Shown: positions 1-10,553 of the stretch, one piece after another
Layout of the letters: every line of letters begins with the position of its first letter
Position numbering within the stretch: position 1 is the first letter of the stretch
NCBI GenBank assembly: GCA_015501075.1
Contig: JADNYJ010000001.1
Location: 62,001-126,000 of the forward strand
From: Gymnopilus junonius
Lineage: Eukaryota; Basidiomycota; Agaricomycetes; Agaricales; Galerinaceae
DNA length: 64,000 bases
Direction: 5' to 3'
The notes under the pieces: model-generated
Told to the model about the DNA's origin: nothing
Databases searched by the model: none
Seen by the model: the letters and a program-made list of their open reading frames with translations, nothing else
Program-made: the position numbers and the translations under genes

Positions 1-1010
1 TCTGATCAGCAGAATGCTGGTAACCCCAGCAGTTCGCAGAAAAAAGAGTATCCTAAGAGGAAACCCTGCTGCTCTGGCTTCAAACTGAAGTCAGCATGCT
101 TTGTTGAGGACTCTGATGATGAGCCCTTTACGCTCACATCCATGGTGCATTTCCCACCACTAGAGAAATCGCACCCAGTCCCCACTACTCATAATGTTGT
201 TGAGATTAGTGGGAGAGGTACATACTATTACCTCTCGCAAAGTCTGTGAAGGTGCCTGGAAGAACCCTACTCAGGGAATGGCGCCATACCCCTCCTTTAG
301 GAAATCGTGGGACCTGATGTCTCGGATCAGGGTTACCCCGACCATTGCCACCTTGAGTAGATTCGAGGAAGTCACCCTTAATACAGGTGCAAGTAGGATT
401 GCCAAGAATGTGGGAATGAGTAGCACTGTGCATATCCACAGTAGCACCACCACAGAGGACATTGCATCGGGGTTGTCGATGACAACCGAGATCTATAATG
501 ATCTCTTTGGTCCTGAGCCCTATCGGGCACCGACCCCAGATCCTTCTCAGATGGCAGTCGATTCCGAACTGCTTATGGTGGAAGACTGGAATCAGATGCA
601 TGAGTAGTTTCACAAGGTGACTCGCCTATGTGGATGATGACAAGGAGTATATCTCCTTTGGGGAAGAAGATCTTCCACCACCACTGCCGATCGTGAGTCC
701 CTTCATCTCGGATCGCACTATATTGGTGCAGATGGGAATGTCATCACTAAAATGGCTCAACAGAGCCGGATGATATGTACAAGATGATGCGGATTTGGAC
801 CCGATCTCCTATGAGGACGAGATCAAGCAGAATCATGGTGATTCAGTGCTCCTCCCTCATCCGGACTGGCAAGTACCTTCTTGTTCACATGTTGACAAGA
901 TACTAACTGATCAACCCACAGGTATTAATATGCTGTACAGGGTAGATAGTAAATTAATTTATTTACTATCTACAATATATATCTTGATCATGTTGTCTCT
1001 TGTGTGAACT
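1..1010 (+). other. Degraded retroelement-like sequence, unassigned
   Basis: No intact gene is visible. Several short frames overlap on the plus strand (for example 194-607 and 795-1007), one with an acidic stretch SDDEPFTLTSM near 110-145. None matches a host family I recognise. Position, broken frames and direct abutment to the copia remnant suggest it is part of a gag-like region or another decayed element. The strand is inferred from the neighbouring copia pol. It could equally be non-coding sequence; the assignment is weak. Confidence 0.35.
942..973. repeat. Perfect inverted repeat (hairpin), 13-bp arms
   Basis: The 13-base arm gtagatagtaaat (942-954) is followed by a 6-base spacer and its exact reverse complement (961-973). 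It lies between the unassigned retroelement-like stretch and the copia protease, so it may mark an old element junction. Confidence 0.7.
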
Positions 1011-1023
1011 GTAAGGGAAAGGA

Positions 1024-2853
1024 ATGCAAAAGACATTTGAGGAATGGCTTGTAGATTCTGGAGCATCCATCCACTTTTCTGGACATGTCTCTGATTTCTT
1101 GGAACTTACCATGTTTCCAAACAAAGATAGACCAAAGGTTCAAACTGCCAATGGCATTGCCTTTGTCACTGGATATGGTACTGTTTTTATTAAAACAGAA
1201 GTTACTGATAAAAATAATACTGTGATGCATGAAACATTGCAACTTCATCCAGTATTCTACATGCCTGATGTGACTGTATGACTTCTGTCAATGGGTCAAA
1301 TCCTCAGCGCAAACAATATTGTGTTAGGTGATTCACGATCACTTAATTTCATATCCAAAGAGAATAGCCGCACCATTTTAAATGTGTTGCCAAAGCATTC
1401 TCATCATGACACTATGTTTTGGGTTAAGTTGCAGATCATCTCTGGAAAGAACTTGATCATGATGAAATTGGTACATGCCGAAGATTATGATCTATGGCAT
1501 AGATGACTCGGACACCCTTCCACTCAAGTGTTCGAGAAGTTTAAGGCTAATTCCGAAAACTTCCCATCTATTAAAGTCCCAAAGGATGCTGGCATATGCG
1601 AAGGTTGCGCAAAAGGAAAGATGCATTCACGCTCTTTCCCAGACAATGTCAAATGTGCAACCAGACCATTCCAGCGTATCCATTCAGACCTTAAGGAGTA
1701 TCCGGTGACTTCATATCACTGATACAAATATTTCATTTCCTTTATTGATGATCACACATCAAATACTTGGGTCACGCTCCTCAAACACAAGAGTGATGCG
1801 AAAGACACTACCAGGCAATTTTTTAGCCATGGTAAAAACCAAGTATAATGCCAAAGTTGAGGAATGGATGAGTGACAATGGTGGTGAATACATCAATAAG
1901 GAATATATTGAAATCCTTAAGGATCTTGGGATCAAGATCCAAAGAAGCGTACCTCATCAGCCCCAAATGAATGGTCAAGCTGAACATTTCAATTGGACTT
2001 TAGATGAGAAAGCCAAGTCTATGCACCTATTAGCCTGTCTTCCTGACAGCTGGTGGGAGTTTTGCGTGATACACGCAGTCTATTTATACAATAGAACTCC
2101 CATGCATCAACTCGACTGGAAATATCCATTTGAATTAATCAATGGAGAAAAGCCTGATTTGTCACACCTACGGGTATTAGGATGTGGGGCATATGTGTTC
2201 CCTCCAAAGGATACACGGGCAAATAAACTTTCACCCAAATCCGAGTTGATGATATTCCTCGGATATTGCGGACATCATTCTAATATGATGTTCATGCGAA
2301 GCCCCAACAATGTTCTATTCATAGCTGCCATGGCACTTTTTGATGAACACTTGTTTCCTAAATGCCAAAAGGCTAGAGTACTGCTGCTTACCCAAATACG
2401 TAAGTGCACCTCCCTGGAGGAACCTGTTTTGGAAGTGGAGGACAGTGATTCTCACAATGGTGATGAACCATCCTATAGACCACCCCCAAATAATCCGTCA
2501 AGTGAGACTGAGGTACCTCGTGATGACAAGCCACCCAGGACTCCACCTCCCGAGTCACCAGCAGATACTCATCCAAGTATGCCTTCTACTCCTAGGCAAG
2601 GACCGAGATCTAATCTCCCACCACCTGCACCACAGAAACCCTGTACTGGTCCATCAGGGGGAGCTGCCAGTGATGCTCCAAGAAGGAGCACTTGTGAGAG
2701 TAAAAGTACACAAAAAGAAGGAAACTTGGGAACATTAAAATAGAGCACGTCCCTATGGACAAAAATGTTGCCAATGTGTTCACCAAGAATCTAGGCCCTA
2801 CCCTGTTCCTCAAACATAGACAGGCTCTAGGCATAGAATTCTATCCCTTAGAA
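1024..2853 (+). pseudogene. Ty1/copia pol remnant (protease, GAG-pre-integrase, integrase, RNase H tail)
   Basis: The fragment encodes, in order, an aspartic protease with the DSGAS active-site motif (about 1054-1068), a GAG-pre-integrase region with LWHR and LGHPS and a CxxC pair, and an integrase core containing SDNGGEY and a PHQPQMNGQAE-type segment. It ends in a Pro-rich linker (about 2450-2680). Three in-frame TGA stops (1279, 1504, 1720) break it. After about 2735 the frame changes and reads directly into the end of the RNase H domain (IEHVPMDKNVANVFTKNL, stop at 2851-2853). The whole reverse transcriptase and most of RNase H are therefore missing. It cannot encode a functional polyprotein. 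Domain order integrase-before-RT places it in copia rather than gypsy. Confidence 0.9.
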
Positions 2854-2917
2854 TAGAATACTGACACATCATGTCAGAACAAGTATGTGCACTAGCGTGG
2901 CACTACTTGAGGGGGAG

Positions 2918-3282
2918 TGTTGACATGATAAGTGTCCATGTGACTACATCACATGACTCACATGACACGTGTGATCAGACGTGTCTACACGCGACTAGAT
3001 CCAGTGACAACAGAGTATCACAGTCATCTTATATGACTAAAACATGTGATCACTTAGTGAGCATATTACTCATCTTATGAGTAGATATTAGTAATTACAT
3101 AGTAATTAGCTGAGTAATTGCCTTATGCATTACTCATATGTAGTTAGTCACTGCATGTCCTGTAGGTATATAAGGACACTCTAAACAGTGTCCTAATCTA
3201 AGTCGATTTGCACTTCTAAGTAGTAGCCTAAGTAGTCACCTTAGCACTAGCCTCTCACAACCCAGGTAAGCTAGTAGCTACA
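2918..3282 (+). repeat. Copia 3' long terminal repeat
   Basis: The repeat begins TGTTGACATG directly after a purine-rich polypurine tract (tgagggggag, about 2908-2917), the standard 3' border of copia elements, 64 bases after the RNase H stop. It contains a TATA-like ggtatataagg near 3165. I place the end at a CA dinucleotide near 3282, but no 5' LTR is in the window to confirm this and no target duplication was found. Start is secure; end is approximate. Confidence 0.75.
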
Positions 3283-4479
3283 ATGATACTATGCAGAGCG
3301 CATTGTGCATACAGTGGTTGCTCACTGTATGTACCACTTGCTGCTCAATACTCACTGCTTTCCTGCCCAAACTCACTGATCACACTCTTGTTCTTGGCAA
3401 CCTGATAACAAAAGAGGTGGATCATAAGTTTCCTGAGTGGACTAGCGCACATCAGGATGCTTTTGATGGCATCAAGGCACTGGTCGTTTCTAGAGACTGT
3501 TTGATGACAGTGGATCACTCTCTCTTGCCAGATTACAAAATCTATGTGACAACAGATGCTAGCAACAAAGGAACAGGTGCTGTCCTTTCTTTCGGTCGTT
3601 CATGGGAAACTGCCTGTCTGGTGGCTTTCGAATTGATGACACTTAAAGGTGCACAATTGAATTACCCTGTTCATGAAAAAGAGCTATTAGCAATTATCAG
3701 AGCACTTATCAAATGGCAGGTCGACCTCCTGGGGGTCCCTTTCTTTGTCTATACTGATCACAAAACCCTTGAAAATTTCAATGTACAAAAGACCTGTCTC
3801 ACCATCAAGCATGCTGGATGGAACTCATGTCACAATATGATGCTAAGATTGTATATGTCAAAGGGGAAGACAACATGGTCGCCAGTGCACTCTCCTGAGT
3901 ACAGTGTCCATCCACAACACTAGAAGATGCTGAGGCTGAAGCGAGTCATCCATACTCACATTGTGCTTCCAATGAGAAAGATATGATTTCTGCTGTTTCA
4001 TCTACCCTTTGCCTGCTTACTTGGGATTTCGCATCTTCCCTTTCAGATCTCAACTGCCCTCTGGGTGAGACTTTGTTGATGAACACAGTCTGTGCAACTC
4101 TGTCTATTACAGCTGACAAATCCTTGTTGGACAAGATTTGTGCAGGTTATAAATCCAATATGTGGGTCAACAAAATGCTAACTAGTGCTAAGGATGGCAT
4201 GCCTGGTATTCAGGTTGTCAATGGCCTGTGGTACATTGGTGATAGGCTGGTCATTCTGAGAACAGGTAATGTTAGAGAGACACTTTTTCATACTGCTCAT
4301 GATGTCCTCAGCCATTTTGGGTTTGACAAAACTTACGGCATACTACGTGAATCATACTACTGGCCCAACATGCACCGAGACTTGGAAACTGCTTACATCC
4401 CTGGTTGCATTGAATGCCAGAGGAACAAGTCCTCCACTACAAAGCTTTTGGGACCCTTGCATCCCTTACCTGTACCTAA
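3283..4479 (+). pseudogene. Ty3/gypsy pol fragment (RNase H and integrase zinc-binding domain)
   Basis: The first block (about 3400-3800) reads as the end of a gypsy reverse transcriptase followed by RNase H, with TTDAS, HEKELLAI and YTDHKTLENF carrying the acidic residues. A frameshift occurs near 3800, after which the expected tether (VKGEDNM) appears in another frame. A second open stretch (about 3983-4479) carries the integrase HHCC zinc-binding domain, with SHFGFDKTYGILRESYYWPN and CIECQRNKS. The fragment stops at a VPND motif where the next element begins. There is no upstream gag or RT core and no downstream integrase catalytic core, so it is a doubly truncated relic. Confidence 0.85.
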
Positions 4480-5084
4480 TGATGTGCCGGCTCCAGCTTG
4501 GCCTGAAAGCCCTGGCTTTGGCTCGGCTTGACCTGGCTTTGGCTTTCCCAAACCTTGAGCCAGGCCAAAAGCCAAAAATCAGGCTTGGCTTGGCCTGGCT
4601 TTGGCCCAAGCTGGGGCTTTTACCATATACAAAGAAATATTGTGTTAAAGTAATTTGATATACTATATTAAAGAATTAAAACTCTCACTGCACTGTATAT
4701 ACAAAGTAATGAATGATATTAAACCTTCCACGGCTTGAAATGTGCTCAAGATGCAAAGTGACGAAGGTTTTGATCAAAATTGGAACTCAGCTGGATGTTT
4801 CCGACGCTCACCAAACAGGTTGCACCACATCTGGCAAGCCATCACAGATTTCAAACTGAGCTTTAAAATAAATATTTGCTGAACTTTCATTGAAATGTTC
4901 GAAATTTGACCATTTGCAGCAGATTTTTTTTTGGCTCATGCACCACCCAGAAGCCGGGGCTCAGGCCCTTGGCTTTGGCTTTGGGAAATGCTGAGCCAGG
5001 CCAACCATCAGGGCCCAGCTTGGCCTGGCTTATTTTGGCTTGGCTTGGCCTGGCTTCTGGCTTCAGGCCAGAGCCGGCACATCA
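4480..5084. mobile_element. Non-autonomous inverted-terminus element with GGCTTGGCC subterminal repeats
   Basis: The ends are exact inverted repeats: tgatgtgccggctc (4480-4493) and gagccggcacatca (5071-5084). Inside each end lies about 130 bp of dense, imperfect GGCTTGGCCTGGCTTTGG-type repeats (4490-4620 and 4950-5080). The centre (about 4625-4945) is AT-rich and carries no coding signal. This architecture resembles non-autonomous DNA transposons with subterminal transposase-binding repeats, such as hAT types. No clean target duplication was found, so the superfamily is not assigned. It sits inside or at the broken end of the gypsy fragment, so it probably inserted later. ORFs across it are repeat translations, not proteins. 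Confidence 0.6.
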
Positions 5085-5206
5085 CTAGTTCACTCTTCCT
5101 TCTTCCTTCCCACTATGCCGTACATACTCATTGTATCCCCTATGCATCTTATGAAGCTTTTATCAAATATACTCAATTCATATTCCCTTGTTTGTGAGTC
5201 AGTGTG

Positions 5207-5232
5207 GCCTAGCCTGTTTTTGTAGGCTAGGC
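5207..5232. repeat. Hairpin, 9-bp perfect stem
   Basis: gcctagcct (5207-5215) pairs exactly with aggctaggc (5224-5232) around an 8-base T-rich loop. A T-run follows at about 5249. It lies in the gap between the inverted-terminus element and the 3' end of the minus-strand LINE. It may be a fold from a lost LTR or a 3' end signal. Confidence 0.55.
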
Positions 5233-5587
5233 TTTCAGTTTTCGTCCCTTTTTTTTATACCTTTTTTAGCTTGTACAAGCGAAAAAAAGCTAATTGCCAA
5301 AGTACTGATATACAAAATGACATGTTGTCATGATAGAGTCTTGCTTGTTCATGGAAGATTTGATGGCAGCATTGAAGCTGTTGATTAACTTGTTCCAGGA
5401 GAGCTTGAAATTGTAGATTAGTCTGTGTTGAGTGAGGAATAAAGTGAAACAAGCAGATTTCTGAGGGTTTTCAAAAATTTCAAGCAAGGATATTATATGA
5501 GAGAGAATAGAAACAAAGTGTAGTTATAGTAGTTGTAGTGGCAGTTTGGGTAGTAAATCTCACTATGGGAAAGCCTCATCAAAAGAA

Positions 5588-5611
5588 TGATGGTGGTGGT
5601 GGTGGTGGTGG
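5588..5611. repeat. Short tandem repeat (TGG)n
   Basis: About seven consecutive TGG units lie in what appears to be the LINE 3' untranslated region. A second purine-rich stretch (GAAGAAGAAGGA-like) lies at about 5920-5975. Confidence 0.8.
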
Positions 5612-6166
5612 ATTGAACAATTGAGAATTGAGAATGGTCATAAGCTGACTATGTTACATAATAAGAATTGGTAATTGGTAATAAAATTTGGCTGACTATG
5701 CTAATGATAACTCAGGTATTTACATAGCTACGTAAGCACCTCACTAGCTCTTGAAATCAGAATAAGAACATAGCATCGCAAGGGGGACATCAGCCGGACC
5801 CGCACTCCCCAATTGCTAGAGCAAGCTCCAGTCACACAATGCTATGGGAAATGGAGAGTAAAAGGAGAATATGGAACAAGATGGACAGGCAGGGGGAAAT
5901 AAAGATAAGGAAGAAAAGGGAGAAAATAATGAGGAAGAAGAAGAAGGAAAAGGAGAAGGAGAAGAAGCTGAGGATGAATGACAGGAATGGAGTGAGGATA
6001 AGTAAAGGAATGTAAGCTACTGAAAGGCAATTGACAAAGTTGGATAGTTGGAAGGAATGATGTTTTCAAAATGACGGGGAAGAGATAAGAGTTTTCGGGG
6101 TGGCTTTGGAGTTGATCTCCGGTTTTGAGACTCTCGCTGAGTTTCTCCCCAAATTCTTGCAGCAAG

Positions 6167-7999
6167 TCAGATGGAGAGGGTGTGCCAGTTGTTGGCTAGT
6201 TGAGTGCCAAGTATTTTGGTGTGTGATTTAGGATCCTCCAGGTTGATATGCAGGATGACGCCAAGATAATAGTATGTCTTTTGTCCTGGCCATGTATCAG
6301 CATCAAGAAATAAGCCATTGGCCTGTTGCAAGACAGCTTGACGGGAGGTAGTGGGTAGGTTGCAGGCATCGAGAAGTGTGGTAGTGGAGGATATGAGTGA
6401 TGAACTGGCTGAGTCACAATGTGGTTGAAAACGAGGACAGTGTACAAATATGTGATAGGCATCCTCTATGGCATGACAGCCAAAGTGGCACCATGGTTGA
6501 GAACCATCCGAGAAGCAACAGGAGAGGGAGAGTGATGTGTCGAGTTGGCCACAATGAAGATAGAGTTGTACAACAGCAGAAAAGGAAGAAAAAGCATGGA
6601 GATATGAATATGAAGGAGGTGTAGTAGTGTCAAAAAGCTGCGAGGGGATGAAAGGTGAATGATATGTATCTACAAAAGCAGAGGCAACCTCTGAAAGAAG
6701 ATTGTTGATGAATTGGGAAGTGTTGGATTCAATAAAACCATGTGATGAGGAGTAAAGGGTGAAATCGTCCATGGAGAAGGTAGGTGGAGGGAGTGGTGAA
6801 GGTACAAGGGGGTCGAGGTGTGAGTGAGAAGCAATGTGGTCAGCAAGGCGATTCAGGGTGGCGGGAAGGTTATTGTCAGAAGTGTGCGCTTTACAATGTT
6901 CAAGTGAGATTTCATGATTGAGGAGAGCAGCATCATGCCATATAGCAAGAATCCACTGATAATAGGAACGGGCAGGTTTATTTTTGATGAGGTGATTTTG
7001 GGGTTGGGAATTAAGGAAATTGACTGAGTTGAGGTGGTTGGAATACAGTGTATTTGAGTGTAGGGGTGAATGAAGCACAAGTAGGGAGGTTACAGCAATA
7101 CCGTAGGCCTCACCTTGGAGGATTCCTGTTTGGGAGCCATGATGGCTGATGGAGGCTGGAAAGGCATTGCCATTGGTGACTACCGCAAAATTGGTGGCAT
7201 TGAAGTTAGGAGTGACTTGGATGGTGGAACCATCACTCGCCAAGGTGTCAGAAGGTAAGGAGTGGTGATATGGCTGTGGAAATTGTGCGAGGGATAGTAT
7301 GGCTTTTTCAGTAAGGTTACGTCAGGTTTGGCAGGATAGAAGTAGAGTGAGACAAGGTTTGGATATCTGCGCAAGGAGAGATGGGATTTTCTGCAACCAT
7401 TGGTGAAGGAGGGGCCAGTTGCGAACACATAGTGAGGGTGATGATGGAGGTTTGGGCATAAACGAGAAGGAGAGTGTTGGGTGTTTGCTGGGAAGAAGAT
7501 CACCAAGATGAGTAAGCATTTTATAACCAGCATTTTCGAAGTTAGTGATTAAGCATGAAGGAATTTGAACAATATCAGGACAGAAGTGTTTACTTAGCCT
7601 AACCAGGTGGCGGATACCAACATGCCCCTCTGTGATATAGGACAAATCAGTCTCAACAAATGAGATTTTCAGGCATTGTAGGGTTTTTGCAGCAATGGTC
7701 CAGGCAAAGGGTATTTTTGAGTGTTGGGGCTTTGTAGGTGTTTTTGAAAGACTGTTTGAAACTGGATTGATACAACTATTAAACTGGCAGGTCCAGTCTG
7801 CTAGTGTAATTGCTGCCATTTGTCGGAAGGGCAAAATGTGGTGATTAAGGTCGCGTTGTAGGCCTGATACTGCAAGGGAATCATTTAGGTGGGAAATAGA
7901 AGGGAAGTCAAAGCCTCTAAGGTGCAGAGGCATGGTGAGTAGCTGAGTATTAAAACAGAAAGGGAAGCCCAAGTATTCATGAACTTTGCTTGCCACCAT
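6167..7999 (-). pseudogene. LINE C-terminal part: RT thumb region, RNase H and zinc motif
   Basis: The piece at 7322-7999 continues the region downstream of the RT. The open frame 6167-7243 begins near an ASDGS motif and includes GEAYGIAV, HCKAHTSDN and NRLADHIAS, the acidic blocks of an RNase H fold. It then has a Cys/His cluster, WCHFGCH followed by H and C in HIFVHCPRF (about 6440-6490), typical of the C-terminus of RNase H-bearing fungal LINEs. The second catalytic acidic position reads YSNHLNSV, with Asn where Asp is usual, suggesting decay. The two pieces are in different frames. Confidence 0.75.
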
Positions 8000-8442
8000 A
8001 TGGTCAAGTGACAGTGCATCAGAAGATGATATAGGTTGGAAAGCAAGATAGGGACGGATTTTGGATATTATTTGTTGGGATACAATTCTTCTAAGGGCTG
8101 TTAGTGGGAGATGGCGAGAAGAAACAGGGAAGTAGAAATTGGAAATGAAGTCCCTTACATGGGAGTATTGAAGGTCAGGTCAGTTGATTGGGACACGAAG
8201 GAAAGTAGTGTGGTCTGTGATAATGGGTACAGGGTTGTTAAAGGTTTCATCAGATTGGGGGTTGAAATAGGACACAGATGGCATGTTCAGTGTTCGGCAG
8301 GTGTCATTGTGAGAGTAGTACGGGTCATTGTAGATGTAAACAGCACTTTTGTGCCATTCAGTTTCCCATCCATAGGTTGTCTGAAACCTGTCAGCTCAGC
8401 GGGCAAGGAAATATAAAGTAGGGAGAGAAGTAGATGGGAGGA

Positions 8443-9973
8443 GTGTATCATCCATAGCTTCAATCATTGATGGCCGAAGACTAAGAAGGTCAGCAGAGGT
8501 ATGCAGAAGATTAAGTCAAGATTGATGAGATGAGATTACCAGTGGTGAAGGAAGATAGTGAAGTTCATCCTCAAGCCATCTGTTCGACATGCTCATGGTG
8601 AGTGTGCATTTCAGAGGTGATAGGGATCCACCTTGTTTGGTAACTCCATTGACAATGAAAGCTTCTGTAAATCCATGAGCTGTCTTGATGCGATAAGGAA
8701 CATTCTCTTGTGAGGATTGATCAAGGTCAATGATTGATTGGGGAAGGTGATAGGCCTGGATAGCATCATAGAAACCCTGAGGCTCGAGCATATCAAAACC
8801 CTTCCTTTGGTCACATTGGAGGATGTAAAGGGGAATGTTTTCTCATCGGGCCCAACATTCAAGTTGAGATATGTAAGAAATTAAGTCATGGCCTTGTACT
8901 CCAGGCTGGGTAGCCACCTGCGAATTGGGAATTACATTGAGTTGGGTAAGATAAGGTGTTAGTAGAGAATTGAGCCAGGCGAAGGGAAGGTGAAGGATGA
9001 GATTGTTGCAAGCAATACCTCTATAATTTTTCAGGGAAGTGTTTGGTCCCCGCTTGTGGATTGTAGAGATGTTGGCAGGTTTTACACATTCTGGAAAATG
9101 AGAGTTGGTGATGATATAGTTCATCAATGAGAGGACAGGTTTTAAAGCATCATCTGATAGATGTCATAGGAACCATTTTTCCCACCTGTCAGGTCCAGGG
9201 GTTGGTTGAGAATTACCCTTGGTTAATAATCTATGGAGTTGGTGAAGCTCAAGAGGCTGAGGCCAGGTAAATGGTGTTGAATCAACATGGTCAGCCACTT
9301 GGTTAATGGAAGGGCATGTAATCCATGGTTTGGACTGGGATGGACATGATGTTCGGTGGTAAAGATTTTGGAAATATTGAACTGTAGAGCCTTTAATAGC
9401 TTCTGGACCAGTGACTATTTGATCTGGCATATGGTCCAGAGCAGGGCAAAGGGCTAAAGGAAGAGGGGAATATTTTGAAGGATACATACATTTGGAGGAT
9501 CCGCCATGAAGAAGACTCTGAATTTGGTTAGATGCCTTCTTTTCAGATCTTCGTTTTCTTTCAGCATTTTCCTCTGCATAACGGATTTTGTTTAGTTGTT
9601 TCCGAAGGGTTTTTAGGAATGTCTGAAAGTCATTAGAGAAGTGAGGGGAGTATTGGTTGGAAACCATCCGGTTAAAGGCAGATAAATAGAGGGACACCCA
9701 GGGCTCTGCTGGAAAAATAGGTGTTGTGGATAGGCGAGAAGCATGCGCCAGTGCCCCCAGAAGGTGATTGATTTGTTTGTACTCTCGTAATAGCAGTAAA
9801 ATTGTTGGGTTTGATATTTTCTTTCTTGGGCCTGGGTCAGCTGGTAGGGTAAAAGAATGGCTAGCAGCATCCAAGAGAGTGAAGGTGAATGTGTCATAGC
9901 ATTTTTGGAATGAATCATCTGAGTTAACTTTTAGTACTTCTGGGCAGACGTCCTTTAGACGTTCATCGACCAT
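8443..9973 (-). pseudogene. LINE reverse transcriptase, broken
   Basis: The upstream frame (9164-9973) holds the region between endonuclease and RT and ends in TPGPDRWEKWFL, an RT block 1-like stretch. The frame 8843-9127 carries PANISTIHKRGP and NYRGIACNN, the RT block where KP.RPI is usual. A further frame near 8516-8862 gives GSLSPLKCT, the block B position. The catalytic acidic pair lies at 8447-8452 in EAMDDTLL. An in-frame TGA (8396-8398) follows. At least three frame changes separate these blocks, so no active enzyme is encoded. Confidence 0.8.
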
Positions 9974-10024
9974 ATGACTGAAGTCATTAAGGCGATATTT
10001 TTTGCAACTCCGTGGGTAGCAAAA

Positions 10025-10423
10025 TCATGGAGTATAAGAGGAAGATGGAGGTTCATTAGGTATGAGTGGAACCTCATTAGGGCCTGAAGCTGATAGCACA
10101 ATAAGAGATGATACGGGACAATGATCTGTTGCAGGAACAAAGAAATTAGAAACTTCAATAGAGCCTGCGAGTATGCCAGTGCGAGAAGTGGCACAACGAT
10201 CAATTATGCTTAGACAAGAGTTATCATATGAGCGGTATGTCCAGTCATGAGTGACATTGATCGGAGACTGGGTTTGCCAAAGATCTATGCCACTCGTATT
10301 ATGAAGAAAAAGAGAATAAGAAGGCCATGAGAGTGAAGGCAAGTCTGATGTTGTCTCCATGGTCGATAGGGAAACATTAAAGTCTCCAGAGATTGACCAT
10401 GAGTAAGGAGCATCATTACACAA
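10025..10423 (-). pseudogene. LINE endonuclease C-terminal fragment
   Basis: This frame contains ISGDFNVSLS, the (G)DFN motif of apurinic-type LINE endonucleases, and TDHCPVSSLIV, corresponding to the conserved SDH motif with Asp-His present. The N-terminal half, including the first catalytic Asn and Glu, is missing because the element is truncated just upstream at about 10.43-10.46 kb. Confidence 0.75.
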
Positions 10424-10553
10424 ATCTGTGATAGAGGGCCAGAAGAGATTATCATCAATAAATGTTATTTGCTATGATTTCCCGGGCCGATGTTCCGGGT
10501 GCTGTTGAGTATTGGGTCCAGAGTTTATTTCTCTCCCTTCAGTTGCGTAGCCA

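Larger units (their letters stand above)
5250..10455 (-). mobile_element. 5'-truncated, decayed LINE (non-LTR retrotransposon) with RNase H
   Basis: Reading the minus strand from about 10455 downward gives the tail of an endonuclease, a reverse transcriptase, an RNase H-like domain and a terminal Cys/His zinc-binding motif, in the order seen in Tad1/I-type fungal LINEs. Frameshifts and stops separate the pieces. Positions 6166 to about 5260 look like a 3' untranslated region, ending at T-runs (5249-5267) that read as poly(A) on the coding strand. The endonuclease N-terminus and any ORF1 are absent, as expected for 5' truncation during insertion. Both outer limits are estimates; no target-site duplication was found. 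Confidence 0.75.

Noticed and set aside
206..613. Minus-strand 135-codon frame in the first 600 bases
   Set aside because: It overlaps a plus-strand frame of similar length, has no recognisable motif, and lies in decayed retroelement-like sequence.
4906..5197. Several plus-strand frames rich in Gly, Leu, Ala, Trp and Pro
   Set aside because: They are translations of the GGCTTGGCC repeats at the end of the inverted-terminus element.
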